Below, one piece after another: positions 5,265-11,143 of a stretch of 25,755 nucleotides of DNA. The stretch's first letter is position 1; the number at the start of each line of letters is the position of its first letter. The notes beneath the pieces were generated by a model, which saw nothing but the letters and a program-made list of their open reading frames with translations, was not told the DNA's origin and made no database searches. The stretch comes from a virus. A program made the position numbers and the translations under genes. The stretch spans positions 1-25,755 of IMG/VR virus record IMGVR_UViG_3300017992_000080; one strand, given 5' to 3'.

Positions 5265-5510
5265 TCAGGCGGCCTTCACGCCCAGCGTCTCCAGGGTCTC
5301 CTCGTCGAAGCCCTTCCACGCCTGGAGAAGAGCGTAGGCCTCCTGGATGGCGTCGGCGTCGGAGGTGGCCTCCAGCTCCTGACGGAGGGCGATCATGCCG
5401 TTCATGGTGTAGATGGCGAGGCCGAAGGCACCCTTGCGCTCGTAGACCATCGCGTCGAGAAGCCGGGGAGCGGAGAGGAGCAGGTCGTAGGGGAGGTCCA
5501 GCTTGTACAT
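5265..5510 (-). CDS. Small unknown protein, 81 aa
   Basis: I do not recognise it. It looks like a compact helical soluble protein (repeated Leu/Ala heptad-like spacing: DLLLSAPRLLDAM, AIQEAYALLQAWKGF). The start follows the leader block CAGGAGACACTACG. It is the first gene of a cassette with 5017-5205 behind it. The leader from 5511 to 5560 is almost identical to that of the 5647-6045 gene, so the two should be regulated alike. Confidence 0.78.
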   Translation of the reverse strand: MYKLDLPYDLLLSAPRLLDAMVYERKGAFGLAIYTMNGMIALRQELEATSDADAIQEAYALLQAWKGFDEETLETLGVKAA

Positions 5511-5564
5511 CGTAGTGTCTCCTGTGTTGGGGTGGTGTTGGTGCCGCCTTGTTGCGACAGAGGG

Positions 5565-5592
5565 AATATAGCCTGGGAAGGCGAGATCTCAA
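5565..5592 (-). promoter_or_regulatory. Cassette promoter with -35 inside an inverted repeat
   Basis: The -35 is TTGAGA (5587-5592) and the -10 is TATATT (5565-5570), spacer 16 bp. The -35 box overlaps the near arm of the inverted repeat 5580-5625. The leader starts CTGTCGCAACAAGGCGGC instead of the GTCGCGGC form used to the left. Confidence 0.78.
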
Positions 5593-5625
5593 GTAGATTC
5601 TCGGGAAACTTCCTGAGATCTCGCC
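5580..5625. repeat. 12-bp inverted repeat overlapping the promoter
   Basis: Perfect arms GGCGAGATCTCA (5580-5591) and TGAGATCTCGCC (5614-5625) are separated by 22 bp. Each arm contains the 8-bp palindrome GAGATCTC. It could be a two-site operator two helical turns apart, or a large-loop terminator of the upstream transcript sharing DNA with the promoter. Confidence 0.8.
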
Positions 5626-5646
5626 CGAGGGTGAGAGGTGAGGGGA

Positions 5647-6045
5647 TCAGGCGGGCAGGAAGCCCGTCTCCTCCGTCAGGCTGCCCAGCTCGCGGGCCTT
5701 GCTGGGACGCTTGAAGTACGACACGGCGCCGTTCTTGGACTCGGACACGGAGGAGGCCTTGAAGGCCACCACGGCGCTCGCTTGGAACCCGATGAGGGCC
5801 TTCGGCTTCGTGCCGAAGTACACCTCCCCGTTGCGTCCGACGACCCGCATCGTGACGCGGGGAGTAGACGGCCAGCCACGGCGGGCGTTGTAGTGCGCGT
5901 CAGCGAGGTCGCTCTTCGTGACCCCCTCCCACACGATCACGCCCGTGATCATGCCTTCGACCTCCGGGATGGCACGGAGGGCGGTGGTGGTGGGAACCTC
6001 CATGTACGTGCTGGACTTGCGCGTGATGGTGTAGGTCTTGACCAT
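5647..6045 (-). CDS. Unknown beta-rich protein, 132 aa
   Basis: I do not recognise it. The composition (many V, T and K, short strands such as GMITGVIVWEG and RVTMRVVGRNGEVYFG) suggests a small beta-rich soluble domain followed by a basic tail. There is no signal peptide or membrane segment. The ATG follows GGAGACACTACC. It is a single-gene cassette from promoter 6100-6127, and its leader is nearly the same sequence as that of 5265-5510. Confidence 0.8.
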   Translation of the reverse strand: MVKTYTITRKSSTYMEVPTTTALRAIPEVEGMITGVIVWEGVTKSDLADAHYNARRGWPSTPRVTMRVVGRNGEVYFGTKPKALIGFQASAVVAFKASSVSESKNGAVSYFKRPSKARELGSLTEETGFLPA

Positions 6046-6099
6046 GGTAGTGTCTCCTGTGTTGGTGTGGTGTTGGTGCCGCCTTGTTGCGACAGGGGG

Positions 6100-6127
6100 A
6101 ATATAGCAGAGGCTGGCGAGATCTCAA
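6100..6127 (-). promoter_or_regulatory. Cassette promoter for the 5647-6045 gene
   Basis: The -35 is TTGAGA (6122-6127) and the -10 is TATATT (6100-6105), spacer 16 bp. It overlaps the inverted repeat 6115-6159 and is followed by the CTGTCGCAACAAGGC leader start. Confidence 0.78.
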
Positions 6128-6159
6128 GTAGCTTCGTTGGAAAGTTTCGAGATCTCGCC
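6115..6159. repeat. 11-bp inverted repeat overlapping the promoter
   Basis: Arms GGCGAGATCTC (6115-6125) and GAGATCTCGCC (6149-6159) are separated by 23 bp. It is the same family as 5580-5625. The right part lies only a few bases from the stop of the 6170-6541 gene. Confidence 0.8.
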
Positions 6160-6169
6160 CTAGGCTGGG

Positions 6170-6541
6170 CTAGAACAGCCAGCCCCCGACCATCATGTGC
6201 ATCGCGTGGATGGCCCCCTCGGCCTGCTCCAGGGTGCAGCTGGGCGGCAGCATCTCGGACCCGAGGGTGGCGGTCGGGGCGACCTCAGGATCCAGCACCA
6301 GGGAGCAGCGGACCTCCAGCTGGCCGTCGTACCCGGCACGATCGCGGATCACGCACTCCAGGTGCCAGCCCTTGGGAGCGAACCCGTCGAACCACTCCAT
6401 CTTGTCCTTGATGGACAGGATGCGCTGGCAGGTATCGTCGGACTCGCGCTGGAGTTCCCATGCATCGACGACGTACTGGCCGTGCAGCGTGAGGGTGGAG
6501 CGGGAGGAGGAGAGCTTGATCTCGTGGATGGTGTTCTGCAT
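6170..6541 (-). CDS. Unknown protein, 123 aa, without a ribosome-binding site
   Basis: I do not recognise it. It is a soluble protein beginning MQNTIHEIKLSSS, with a central aromatic segment (KMEWFDGFAPKGWHLECVIRD) and a C-terminal Met-rich helix. The start is less secure than its neighbours': the leader matches the other cassettes up to CCCCAACACAG, then the GGAGACACTAC block is missing and ACGCC runs straight into ATG. The same loss is seen at 7614. The frame is otherwise open and cassette-like, with promoter 6590-6617. Confidence 0.75.
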   Translation of the reverse strand: MQNTIHEIKLSSSRSTLTLHGQYVVDAWELQRESDDTCQRILSIKDKMEWFDGFAPKGWHLECVIRDRAGYDGQLEVRCSLVLDPEVAPTATLGSEMLPPSCTLEQAEGAIHAMHMMVGGWLF

Positions 6542-6589
6542 GGCGTCTGTGTTGGGGTGGCGTTGGTGTCGCCTTGTTGCGACAGGGAG

Positions 6590-6617
6590 AATGTAGCCGA
6601 GGAACCCTGGATCTCAA
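6590..6617 (-). promoter_or_regulatory. Cassette promoter for the 6170-6541 gene
   Basis: The -35 is TTGAGA (6612-6617) and the -10 is TACATT (6590-6595), spacer 16 bp. It is followed by the CTGTCGCAACAAGGC leader start. Confidence 0.75.
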
Positions 6618-6645
6618 GCATCTTCTGCCAGAAATCCAGGGTTCC
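6601..6645. repeat. 12-bp inverted repeat overlapping the promoter, different arm sequence
   Basis: Perfect arms GGAACCCTGGAT (6601-6612) and ATCCAGGGTTCC (6634-6645) are separated by 21 bp. The geometry matches 5580-5625 and 6115-6159 while the arm sequence is largely different. Such covariation would be expected if pairing in RNA mattered rather than a fixed protein-binding sequence. Confidence 0.78.
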
Positions 6646-6685
6646 GTAACCTCTTGCAGCCAAACAGCTTATGACGGTCGCGGCG

Positions 6686-6991
6686 CTAGTCCCACGAGAA
6701 GGAGCCCTCAGCCTCCATCCCGAAGATCGCCGTCGCCCCCTCGTCGCGCAGGATACCGTCGATGGCGAGGATCCCCGAACCCTCGGTCAGCAGGCGGACG
6801 GCCAGCTTGCGGAGCAGCGTGGCCGCCGCCTCCGTCTCGCAGTTGTACCCCTGCGTCAGCTCGGCGTAGTCCGCCGCCTGCACGAAGTACTCGACGTCCT
6901 CACGACCGAAGCTGTCCATCGCCATCAGCTGGCGCAGTTCGTCGAGTGCCTCGATGCTGTTCGCCGTCATCTCCCAGTACGTCTTCTGCAT
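6686..6991 (-). CDS. Unknown acidic protein, 101 aa
   Basis: I do not recognise it. It is acidic and Ala/Leu-rich, probably helical (SIEALDELRQLMAMDSFG, AAATLLRKLAVRLL). I chose the ATG at 6991 (MQKTYWEMT...), because GGTGGAAGAC lies just before it and the cassette neighbours also begin MQ. A GTG at 7009 would add six residues and overlap the stop of 7006-7203. It is the second gene of the cassette from promoter 7262-7289. Confidence 0.72.
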   Translation of the reverse strand: MQKTYWEMTANSIEALDELRQLMAMDSFGREDVEYFVQAADYAELTQGYNCETEAAATLLRKLAVRLLTEGSGILAIDGILRDEGATAIFGMEAEGSFSWD

Positions 6992-7005
6992 GTCTTCCAC
7001 CGGAC

Positions 7006-7203
7006 TCACGCGGTCTCGTCAAGAGGTTTTTCGGTTTCGATGTCGAGAATCTTTTGAATTGCCCTATTGAGAGTCGGGTAGTCCTTCCTCCACTTCTCCC
7101 AGGCTTCGTCGTTCATCCACGCTACGCCACGTTCTAGGTCGGTTGCGAGCGCCTCGTACAGGTCGTCCTGAATGTCCTTGATGATGTTCTTCACGTTCTG
7201 CAT
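7006..7203 (-). CDS. Small unknown charged protein, 65 aa
   Basis: I do not recognise it. It is a charged helical protein (NVKNIIKDIQDDLYEALATDLE) with a Trp-rich middle (WMNDEAWEKWRKDYP). The ATG follows a slightly weakened block, AGGGGACACTACC. It is first in a two-gene cassette, with 6686-6991 directly behind and probably translationally coupled. Confidence 0.75.
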   Translation of the reverse strand: MQNVKNIIKDIQDDLYEALATDLERGVAWMNDEAWEKWRKDYPTLNRAIQKILDIETEKPLDETA

Positions 7204-7261
7204 GGTAGTGTCCCCTGTGTTGGGGTGGCGTGTCGCGGCGCCTTGTCGCGCCGACAGGGAG

Positions 7262-7320
7262 AATCTAGCCGAGGAACCCGGGATCTCAAGTAGATTCTTG
7301 GGAAACTTCCTGAGATCTCG
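7262..7320 (-). promoter_or_regulatory. Cassette promoter with a mismatched, hybrid inverted repeat
   Basis: The -35 is TTGAGA (7284-7289) and the -10 is TAGATT (7262-7267), spacer 16 bp. Near the promoter the arm is of the GGAACCCGGGATCTCA type, like 6601-6612. The far arm (7311-7322) is TGAGATCTCGCC, like 5614-5625. The two arms therefore pair only over about 8 bp (GATCTCA / TGAGATC), as if two cassettes had recombined. Confidence 0.7.
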
Positions 7321-7332
7321 CCCGAGGTGGGG

Positions 7333-7614
7333 TCAAGGCTGGACCTCGACGTGGAAGAGGCCGCAGAAGTGCGAGTCGAGGTCCAGGCGGTGGTGGGTGC
7401 GGCTGTTGTCGCTGTAGATGACCTCCACGTCGAACTTGTCGTAGCCAGGGTGGGTGAGGTCGTTGGCTGCCCTGGTCAGGTCGTCGTTCATCAGGTAGGC
7501 TTGTGTCGTGGTGTAGACCCGGGTTTCCCCGACGGGCCAGCGGTCGTCGGCGCGGCCCTCACCACGGGAGATGACGTAGGCGAGGCGGGCGGGCTTGGTG
7601 ATGGCGTTCTGCAT
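7333..7614 (-). CDS. Small unknown protein, 93 aa, without a normal ribosome site
   Basis: I do not recognise it. It starts MQNAITKPARLAYVISRGEGR and ends in a beta-rich half with FDVEVIYSD and a HRLDLDSHFCGLFHVEV tail. As in the 6170-6541 gene, the GGAGACACTAC block before the ATG is absent and replaced by ACACACGCC. An AAGGAGG does exist about 25 nt upstream, in the loop of the leader hairpin (CGCGGC / GCCGCG), too far for ordinary initiation. Single-gene cassette, promoter 7663-7690. Confidence 0.72.
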   Translation of the reverse strand: MQNAITKPARLAYVISRGEGRADDRWPVGETRVYTTTQAYLMNDDLTRAANDLTHPGYDKFDVEVIYSDNSRTHHRLDLDSHFCGLFHVEVQP

Positions 7615-7662
7615 GGCGTGTGTTGTTGTTGGTTGGCGCGGCCTCCTTGCCGCGACGGAGAG

Positions 7663-7690
7663 AATCTAGCCTGAGTAGGCGAGACCTCAA
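7663..7690 (-). promoter_or_regulatory. Cassette promoter for the 7333-7614 gene
   Basis: The -35 is TTGAGG (7685-7690) and the -10 is TAGATT (7663-7668), spacer 16 bp, followed by CCGTCGCGGC. The near arm (GGCGAGACCTCA) of the GAGATCTC-type repeat is present but its partner is missing; tRNA-Arg begins 38 bp away. Confidence 0.72.
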
Positions 7691-7727
7691 GCACTACTTG
7701 ACGGAAATCCGCGCAGGCTGACGTAAG

Positions 7728-7804
7728 TGGCGCGCCCGGCAGGACTTGAACCTGCGGCCCTCGGATTAGGAATCCGATGCTCTATCCTGCTGAGCTACGG
7801 GCGC
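7728..7804 (-). tRNA. tRNA-Arg (anticodon CCU)
   Basis: A complete cloverleaf is visible on the minus strand: acceptor GCGCCCG / CGGGCGC, D arm GCTC...GAGC, anticodon stem TCGGA / TCCGA around TTCCTAA, T arm GCAGG / CCTGC with TTCAAGT, discriminator G and encoded CCA. Anticodon CCU reads AGG, usually a rare Arg codon in GC-rich bacteria. It would support translation of phage genes that use AGG. Confidence 0.95.
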
Positions 7805-8016
7805 GTGGGGAGGGTGACCCGCCTGCCCGGCATACGACACACATGACGTGTGACGCACGCTTTGCACGCTACCACCCGTGCTCGACGGGCAGACGGATCG
7901 AAGGAGACACCTACCACGAGGTGTTCAAAAACGGTGGGTGACAGAACAGGCCAACCCACCTGACTCCAGCCGACAGCGACGCCAATAACCGCAGCCGGAG
8001 TGTACGCGACACCGAT
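7805..8016 (-). other. Gene-free stretch between tRNA-Arg and the 8017-8508 gene
   Basis: I find no gene here. It contains the terminator at 7927-7960 and, closer to the tRNA, small dyads (CACACATGACGTGTG at 7850-7864). A GGTGTCTCC / GGAGACACC pair at 7904-7924 resembles the cassette ribosome-site block on the opposite strand. No promoter of the cassette type is seen for the tRNA. Confidence 0.5.
7927..7960 (-). terminator. Rho-independent terminator after the 8017-8508 gene
   Basis: On the minus strand, GGTGGGT / ACCCACC pair around a 14-nt loop and are followed by GTTTTTG. This is the clearest classical terminator in the left half of the window and ends the transcript of the 8560 and 8017 genes. 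Confidence 0.78.
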
Positions 8017-8508
8017 TTAGACCGAGACCGGGACGTCCCACCAGTAGGGTTCGAGACGACCCCATCGCCAGCTAGCGATATCCGCCTTGGCGCCCATGTA
8101 GTACCTTCGGTAGGCCGAAACAGCGTCGCCTTCTACCTTGTACTCGTCGGGCATGCACTGCGGGGGCTCCGTGAACCCGATAGTGGGGAGGTCTGGGTTG
8201 TTGGCAAGCGGAGACTTTAGCTTGGCCCAAGACATATGAACCTTCTCGCGGCGGTAGAAGAACTCGTTAGTCAGCTCACGGAAAAGCTCATAGAGCCAGC
8301 TATAGTTGTCCTGTGAAGCACGTGCCCAGATCGCAGACGGGTGATTCTTGTGCGTGCTCTTGTAAACTAGGTCGGAGTAAATGCTGTCCGTCTCCCGGTG
8401 AGCGGTGCTTAGAAGTTGGGCAGTCTCAAGGATCATCTTTCCGACGTGAACGTCAGCGTGATATTGAGCGCAGATACGGGGGTCGTGATCGAGGTAGAAG
8501 ATGTTCAC
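8017..8508 (-). CDS. Conserved phage protein, possibly pyrimidine-dimer-glycosylase-like annotation, 163 aa
   Basis: I recognise a family common in cyanophages and other large phages: MNIFYLDHDP start, YHADVHVGKMILETAQLLST (residues 16-35), THKNHPSAIWARAS (52-65), NYSWLYELF, and MPDEYKV near residue 119. It is sometimes annotated as a pyrimidine dimer DNA glycosylase, but I know of no firm activity and the conserved His/Lys/Glu pattern is the main clue to an enzyme. The start is GTG, with CGGAGAAACCAA upstream. It follows the hexapeptide gene by 51 bp and ends at the terminator 7927-7960. Confidence 0.82.
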   Translation of the reverse strand: MNIFYLDHDPRICAQYHADVHVGKMILETAQLLSTAHRETDSIYSDLVYKSTHKNHPSAIWARASQDNYSWLYELFRELTNEFFYRREKVHMSWAKLKSPLANNPDLPTIGFTEPPQCMPDEYKVEGDAVSAYRRYYMGAKADIASWRWGRLEPYWWDVPVSV

Positions 8509-8559
8509 TTGGTTTCTCCGTACTTAGCCTGTAGTTCTTCTAGTAGCTTCCTTTCCTTA

Positions 8560-8964
8560 CTAATTTACTTCTTCCACTCCACACACCTCGGCATAATCAC
8601 ACACCATAGCAGTACCATGCACCCAGGCATTACCATACACCAAGGCAGTACCAAACACCCTGGCATTATCATACACCCTGGCATAATCATACACCTTGGC
8701 ATTACCAAACACCTTAGTACTATCATACACCTTGGCATAGCCAAACACCTTGGCATTGCCATACACCAAGGCATCTTCGCCAATATAGGCAGTATCAGCA
8801 ACATAGGCAGTATTAGCTACCCAACCACCGATACTACCATCAGGGTTCTTGTGCCTATGGGCAGGAACAGGTCCATTACCAAAATCAAAGGTAGTGGTTT
8901 CTTGTTCAGTCTTCAGGCTCTCAATGATTGCCTCAAGGCTTTTGATGATTTCTTGGTTATTCAT
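8560..8964 (-). CDS. Left-handed beta-helix hexapeptide-repeat protein, 134 aa
   Basis: From about residue 46 the protein is a run of six-residue repeats of the form (Y/F)GNA(K/R)V, (Y/F)DYAKV and similar, at least twelve copies. This is the signature of a left-handed beta-helix. The N-terminus (residues 1-22) is a helical segment rich in E, L and K, which could mediate trimer formation. Such folds occur in acyltransferases and carbonic anhydrases but no catalytic His or cofactor site is evident here, so a structural role is as likely. The ATG follows GGAGGGCTAGATACG. The coding DNA is far more AT-rich than its neighbours, suggesting recent acquisition. Confidence 0.85.
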   Translation of the reverse strand: MNNQEIIKSLEAIIESLKTEQETTTFDFGNGPVPAHRHKNPDGSIGGWVANTAYVADTAYIGEDALVYGNAKVFGYAKVYDSTKVFGNAKVYDYARVYDNARVFGTALVYGNAWVHGTAMVCDYAEVCGVEEVN

Positions 8965-8983
8965 CGTATCTAGCCCTCCGTTG

Positions 8984-9175
8984 TCAAATGCAGTGCTTGC
9001 GCTCTTCGGCGTCAAACGCAGCGACCCAGTCCTGCCCGTGGCTCTCAGCGATCTCGCGGTACTTGCGGATCGCGTCGCACCCACGGCGATACGCCGACGG
9101 GTCCTCAGACATCATGTAGTACCAGTCAAGCCAACGAAGGCGCTCGACAAACTCCTCAAAGGTGATCTCGTTCAT
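8984..9175 (-). CDS. Small unknown charged protein, 63 aa
   Basis: I do not recognise it. It is a charged, helical, Trp/Tyr-rich protein (FVERLRWLDWYYMMSEDPSAYRR given as FVERLRWLDW then YYMMSEDPSAYRR) with no membrane segment. The leader from the promoter at 9229-9256 has the best-formed leader hairpin of all cassettes (GTCGTGGC / GCCGCGAC). The ribosome site is weak: CACATAAACTACC precedes the ATG. The hexapeptide gene follows 19 bp behind, so both may be read from this promoter. Confidence 0.72.
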   Translation of the reverse strand: MNEITFEEFVERLRWLDWYYMMSEDPSAYRRGCDAIRKYREIAESHGQDWVAAFDAEERKHCI

Positions 9176-9228
9176 GGTAGTTTATGTGGTTGAGTTCGAG
9201 TCGCGGCTCTCCTTGCCACGACGAAGAG

Positions 9229-9256
9229 ATTATAGGCCATGAGCGCCCGGGTTCAA
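9229..9256 (-). promoter_or_regulatory. Cassette promoter with consensus -10
   Basis: The -35 is TTGAAC (9251-9256) and the -10 is the consensus TATAAT (9229-9234), spacer 16 bp. An 8-bp leader hairpin with an AAGGAGA loop starts about 10 nt downstream. The promoter overlaps the stop of the 9259-9705 gene. Confidence 0.8.
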
Positions 9257-9258
9257 GC

Positions 9259-9705
9259 TCAATCCGTGAACTTCTTGCTGAAGTACGTGACGTTCCTAAC
9301 CCAATGCCGATTCAGGCCTTCCTTGTCCCTCGGGTCGTCAACTGGACAGTACTTAGCCCCTAGATAGGCGATAAACTCGCCTTTACTGCCAGCCTTCTTC
9401 CATCTATCGTAGTTCTTCTGCACGGTGGCAGCGCACCATCCAGCCTGCGACCTGTAGGTCGGCTTCACCCTGGGGTGGAGGATGCCGTACTCCCGGCCTC
9501 GCCCTCCATTCTCCGCGTACCGGATTGCAGCCACGATAGGTGCAAGCCGATCGCGGCACTCCGGTCGAACGTTGACCTCGATCGCATCTACAAACGAGGC
9601 CGCGCACGCTTTCCCGTCCTTGGCCTCGATGGCCTTGCTGGCCGACGCGCCAGCCTGCCCGAAGGCGAGGCTGGCAAGCGCGACCATAGCAACGAGGACC
9701 CTCAT
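9259..9705 (-). CDS. Exported lysozyme/transglycosylase-like protein, 148 aa
   Basis: Residues 1-22 form a signal peptide (MRVLVAMVALASLAFGQAGA, cleavage probably after an AxA near 20-22). The mature part holds IRYAENGGRGREYGILHP (61-78), which looks like a lysozyme-fold transglycosylase core with Glu65 as the candidate catalytic acid, and YRSQAGWCAATVQKNYDRW (84-102), a segment I associate with phage peptidoglycan-degrading proteins. Four cysteines could pair in the periplasm. Role in lysis or in spanning the cell wall is inference; a purely structural secreted protein is the alternative. Its ATG overlaps the stop of the 9702-9932 gene (ATGA). Confidence 0.65.
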   Translation of the reverse strand: MRVLVAMVALASLAFGQAGASASKAIEAKDGKACAASFVDAIEVNVRPECRDRLAPIVAAIRYAENGGRGREYGILHPRVKPTYRSQAGWCAATVQKNYDRWKKAGSKGEFIAYLGAKYCPVDDPRDKEGLNRHWVRNVTYFSKKFTD

Positions 9706-9932
9706 CGCACCACCCTCGGCTCACCGTCCTTCTGGCAGTCCGCGCACACGGCGAAAACGACGATCTCGGCCCGCCCGAGGCGCTTCTCGAACGCCTCCCA
9801 GACGTGACCGCCCACGGTGAAGTAGTCGCCAGTGGACTCCTTGTAGGGGTCAACCAGAGCGTCCAAGCACTTGGAGCAGTGCAGCGGCTCATACCGGACT
9901 CGCCACTGGTACTCCGAGATCTTACGGATCAC
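9702..9932 (-). CDS. Small zinc-ribbon-like protein, 76 aa
   Basis: Two CxxC pairs, C19/C22 and C63/C66 (HCSKC and VCADC), frame a 40-residue middle, the layout of a zinc ribbon. I cannot assign a partner; such phage proteins often bind nucleic acid or act as adaptors. The start is GTG, with GGAGGTGG shortly upstream, and overlaps the stop of the 9929-10156 gene by four bases, so coupled translation is likely. Confidence 0.78.
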   Translation of the reverse strand: MIRKISEYQWRVRYEPLHCSKCLDALVDPYKESTGDYFTVGGHVWEAFEKRLGRAEIVVFAVCADCQKDGEPRVVR

Positions 9933-10156
9933 AGCACCACCTCCACGTTGTCGATGACCACGTCGTTGTGCAGGCCGAGATAGCCGTGCTTGCCCGTACG
10001 GAAGTTGTGAACGTAGACGTACCAGTTCTTGTCAGCAGCCTGAAAGGGTTGTTCGGTGCCGCCGTTGGCGATGACCCACGCATCGCGGCGCGCCATCCTG
10101 GCCTGCTCGTACTCCAGCTTGTGACGCTGGACTTGCTCGTCGTCGTAGTGGTACAT
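9929..10156 (-). CDS. Small unknown protein, 75 aa
   Basis: I do not recognise it. The N-terminal 26 residues are charged and helical (YDDEQVQRHKLEYEQARM), followed by a Trp/Tyr-rich beta-like part (NWYVYVHNFRTGKHGYLG). The ATG is set by the cassette block AGGAGACACGAGC. It opens a three-gene unit with 9702-9932 and 9259-9705 from promoter 10207-10235. Confidence 0.78.
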   Translation of the reverse strand: MYHYDDEQVQRHKLEYEQARMARRDAWVIANGGTEQPFQAADKNWYVYVHNFRTGKHGYLGLHNDVVIDNVEVVL

Positions 10157-10206
10157 GCTCGTGTCTCCTGGTAGGTGAAACGCCGCCCCCGTTGGCGACA
10201 GGGGGA

Positions 10207-10235
10207 ATATCGCACGGGGGCGGCCAGAACTCAAG
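10207..10235 (-). promoter_or_regulatory. Cassette promoter for the 10156-9259 unit
   Basis: The -35 is TTGAGT (10230-10235) and the -10 is GATATT (10207-10212) with a 17-bp spacer, followed by CCCCTGTCGCCAACGG. The upstream region runs into the end of the 10253-10582 gene, so no inverted repeat is preserved. Confidence 0.68.
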
Positions 10236-10252
10236 CCATTTCGAGAGGAAAT

Positions 10253-10582
10253 CTACTCGAACTCTCCCGGAACGGAGTTCTGCCGAATCAGCTTGACCTC
10301 GTCCTTGATCTTGTGCAGCACGTAGCACTGATCCGCAGCCCTGTCAGCGATGTCGAACACAACGCTCAGAGCGTTGAACATCGCCATCGTGGCTACGAAG
10401 CCGACCACGGACAGGACCATGCCTATGGCGGCAGACACGTAGCTGAACGCGCCGTTGTACGAGAGGGCGTACAAAAGCGTGCCAACAGATACGGCGAACT
10501 CAATCGCACACGCGCAGAGACCGAGAAGCGTCAGGAGCGCGATGATGCTGCGCGCACCCTTGTAGTTAGTTGCATCAGTCAT
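10253..10582 (-). CDS. Small membrane protein with two helices, 109 aa
   Basis: Two hydrophobic segments are clear: about residues 12-40 (SIIALLTLLGLCACAIEF onward) and 46-74 (VSAAIGMVLSVVGFVATMAM). A 35-residue charged C-terminal tail (IKDEVKLIRQN) follows, probably cytoplasmic. The ATG at 10582 follows GAGGATTCTT and overlaps the stop of the acidic gene 10575-10766 by 8 bp. A holin role is conceivable given the lysozyme-like gene downstream, but the tail is long and there is no further evidence. Confidence 0.78.
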   Translation of the reverse strand: MTDATNYKGARSIIALLTLLGLCACAIEFAVSVGTLLYALSYNGAFSYVSAAIGMVLSVVGFVATMAMFNALSVVFDIADRAADQCYVLHKIKDEVKLIRQNSVPGEFE

Positions 10583-10766
10583 AAGAATCCTCGCTTTCGA
10601 TTGACACAGACGAGTCACCGTCGTCATCGCCAATCTCATCCATGATCTCCATAATCTCAACCAGAAGCCTATCGTAATCGACAAAGTTGGACAGTGCGCC
10701 GTCCGGTGCGTGCTCTTCCCGGCGCTCGACCTCGTCCTCGTCGTTCTCCCACTTGCGTTCAGTCAT
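10575..10766 (-). CDS. Very acidic small protein, 63 aa
   Basis: I do not recognise it. About 40 percent of residues are Asp or Glu, with clusters at the start (ENDEDEVERREE) and end (DEIGDDDGDSSVSIESED). Such small acidic phage proteins can mimic DNA, but composition alone cannot show that. I chose the ATG at 10766; a GTG at 10781 would add five residues and overlap the upstream gene. It overlaps the next gene by 8 bp. Confidence 0.7.
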   Translation of the reverse strand: MTERKWENDEDEVERREEHAPDGALSNFVDYDRLLVEIMEIMDEIGDDDGDSSVSIESEDSYD

Positions 10767-10768
10767 GG

Positions 10769-11143
10769 CTAAATCAGACACCGAGACAGGGCCTTGGCGA
10801 GTTGACGAGTGCCTGGGGTGGACAGCCCACCCACGATCTCGACCGACACGAGCGCGCTGCCCTCATCGATTGAATCATGGGATAGGTTAGCCTCAGCCCT
10901 GGGCATACCGCTCTTGAACGACATCACGATCCTATTGGCAGCGTTAGTAACACGGCACTCGTGGTAGTAAACGTCAGTACCTACGTCTCGGATGTCCTGG
11001 TTGATGTTGTCAACAATCTGCGACGCTACTGTAGCCAGCACGAACATCTCACCTACAGTGAACCGAGGGGATCCAGTACGATTCTTGCTCTCGCAAGCGT
11101 CCGGAGTAAAGTCTTCAGCCTCGATCTTCAATTGTTGCACCAC
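10769..11143 (-). CDS. Unknown protein, 124 aa
   Basis: I do not recognise it. It is a soluble protein with an alpha segment (VGEMFVLATVASQIVDNINQ) and a beta-rich second half (RVTNAANRIVMSFKSG). The frame starts with two consecutive GTG codons (11143 and 11140) inside the end of the 11128-11334 gene, with no clear Shine-Dalgarno, so translation probably depends on coupling. Confidence 0.72.
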   Translation of the reverse strand: MVQQLKIEAEDFTPDACESKNRTGSPRFTVGEMFVLATVASQIVDNINQDIRDVGTDVYYHECRVTNAANRIVMSFKSGMPRAEANLSHDSIDEGSALVSVEIVGGLSTPGTRQLAKALSRCLI

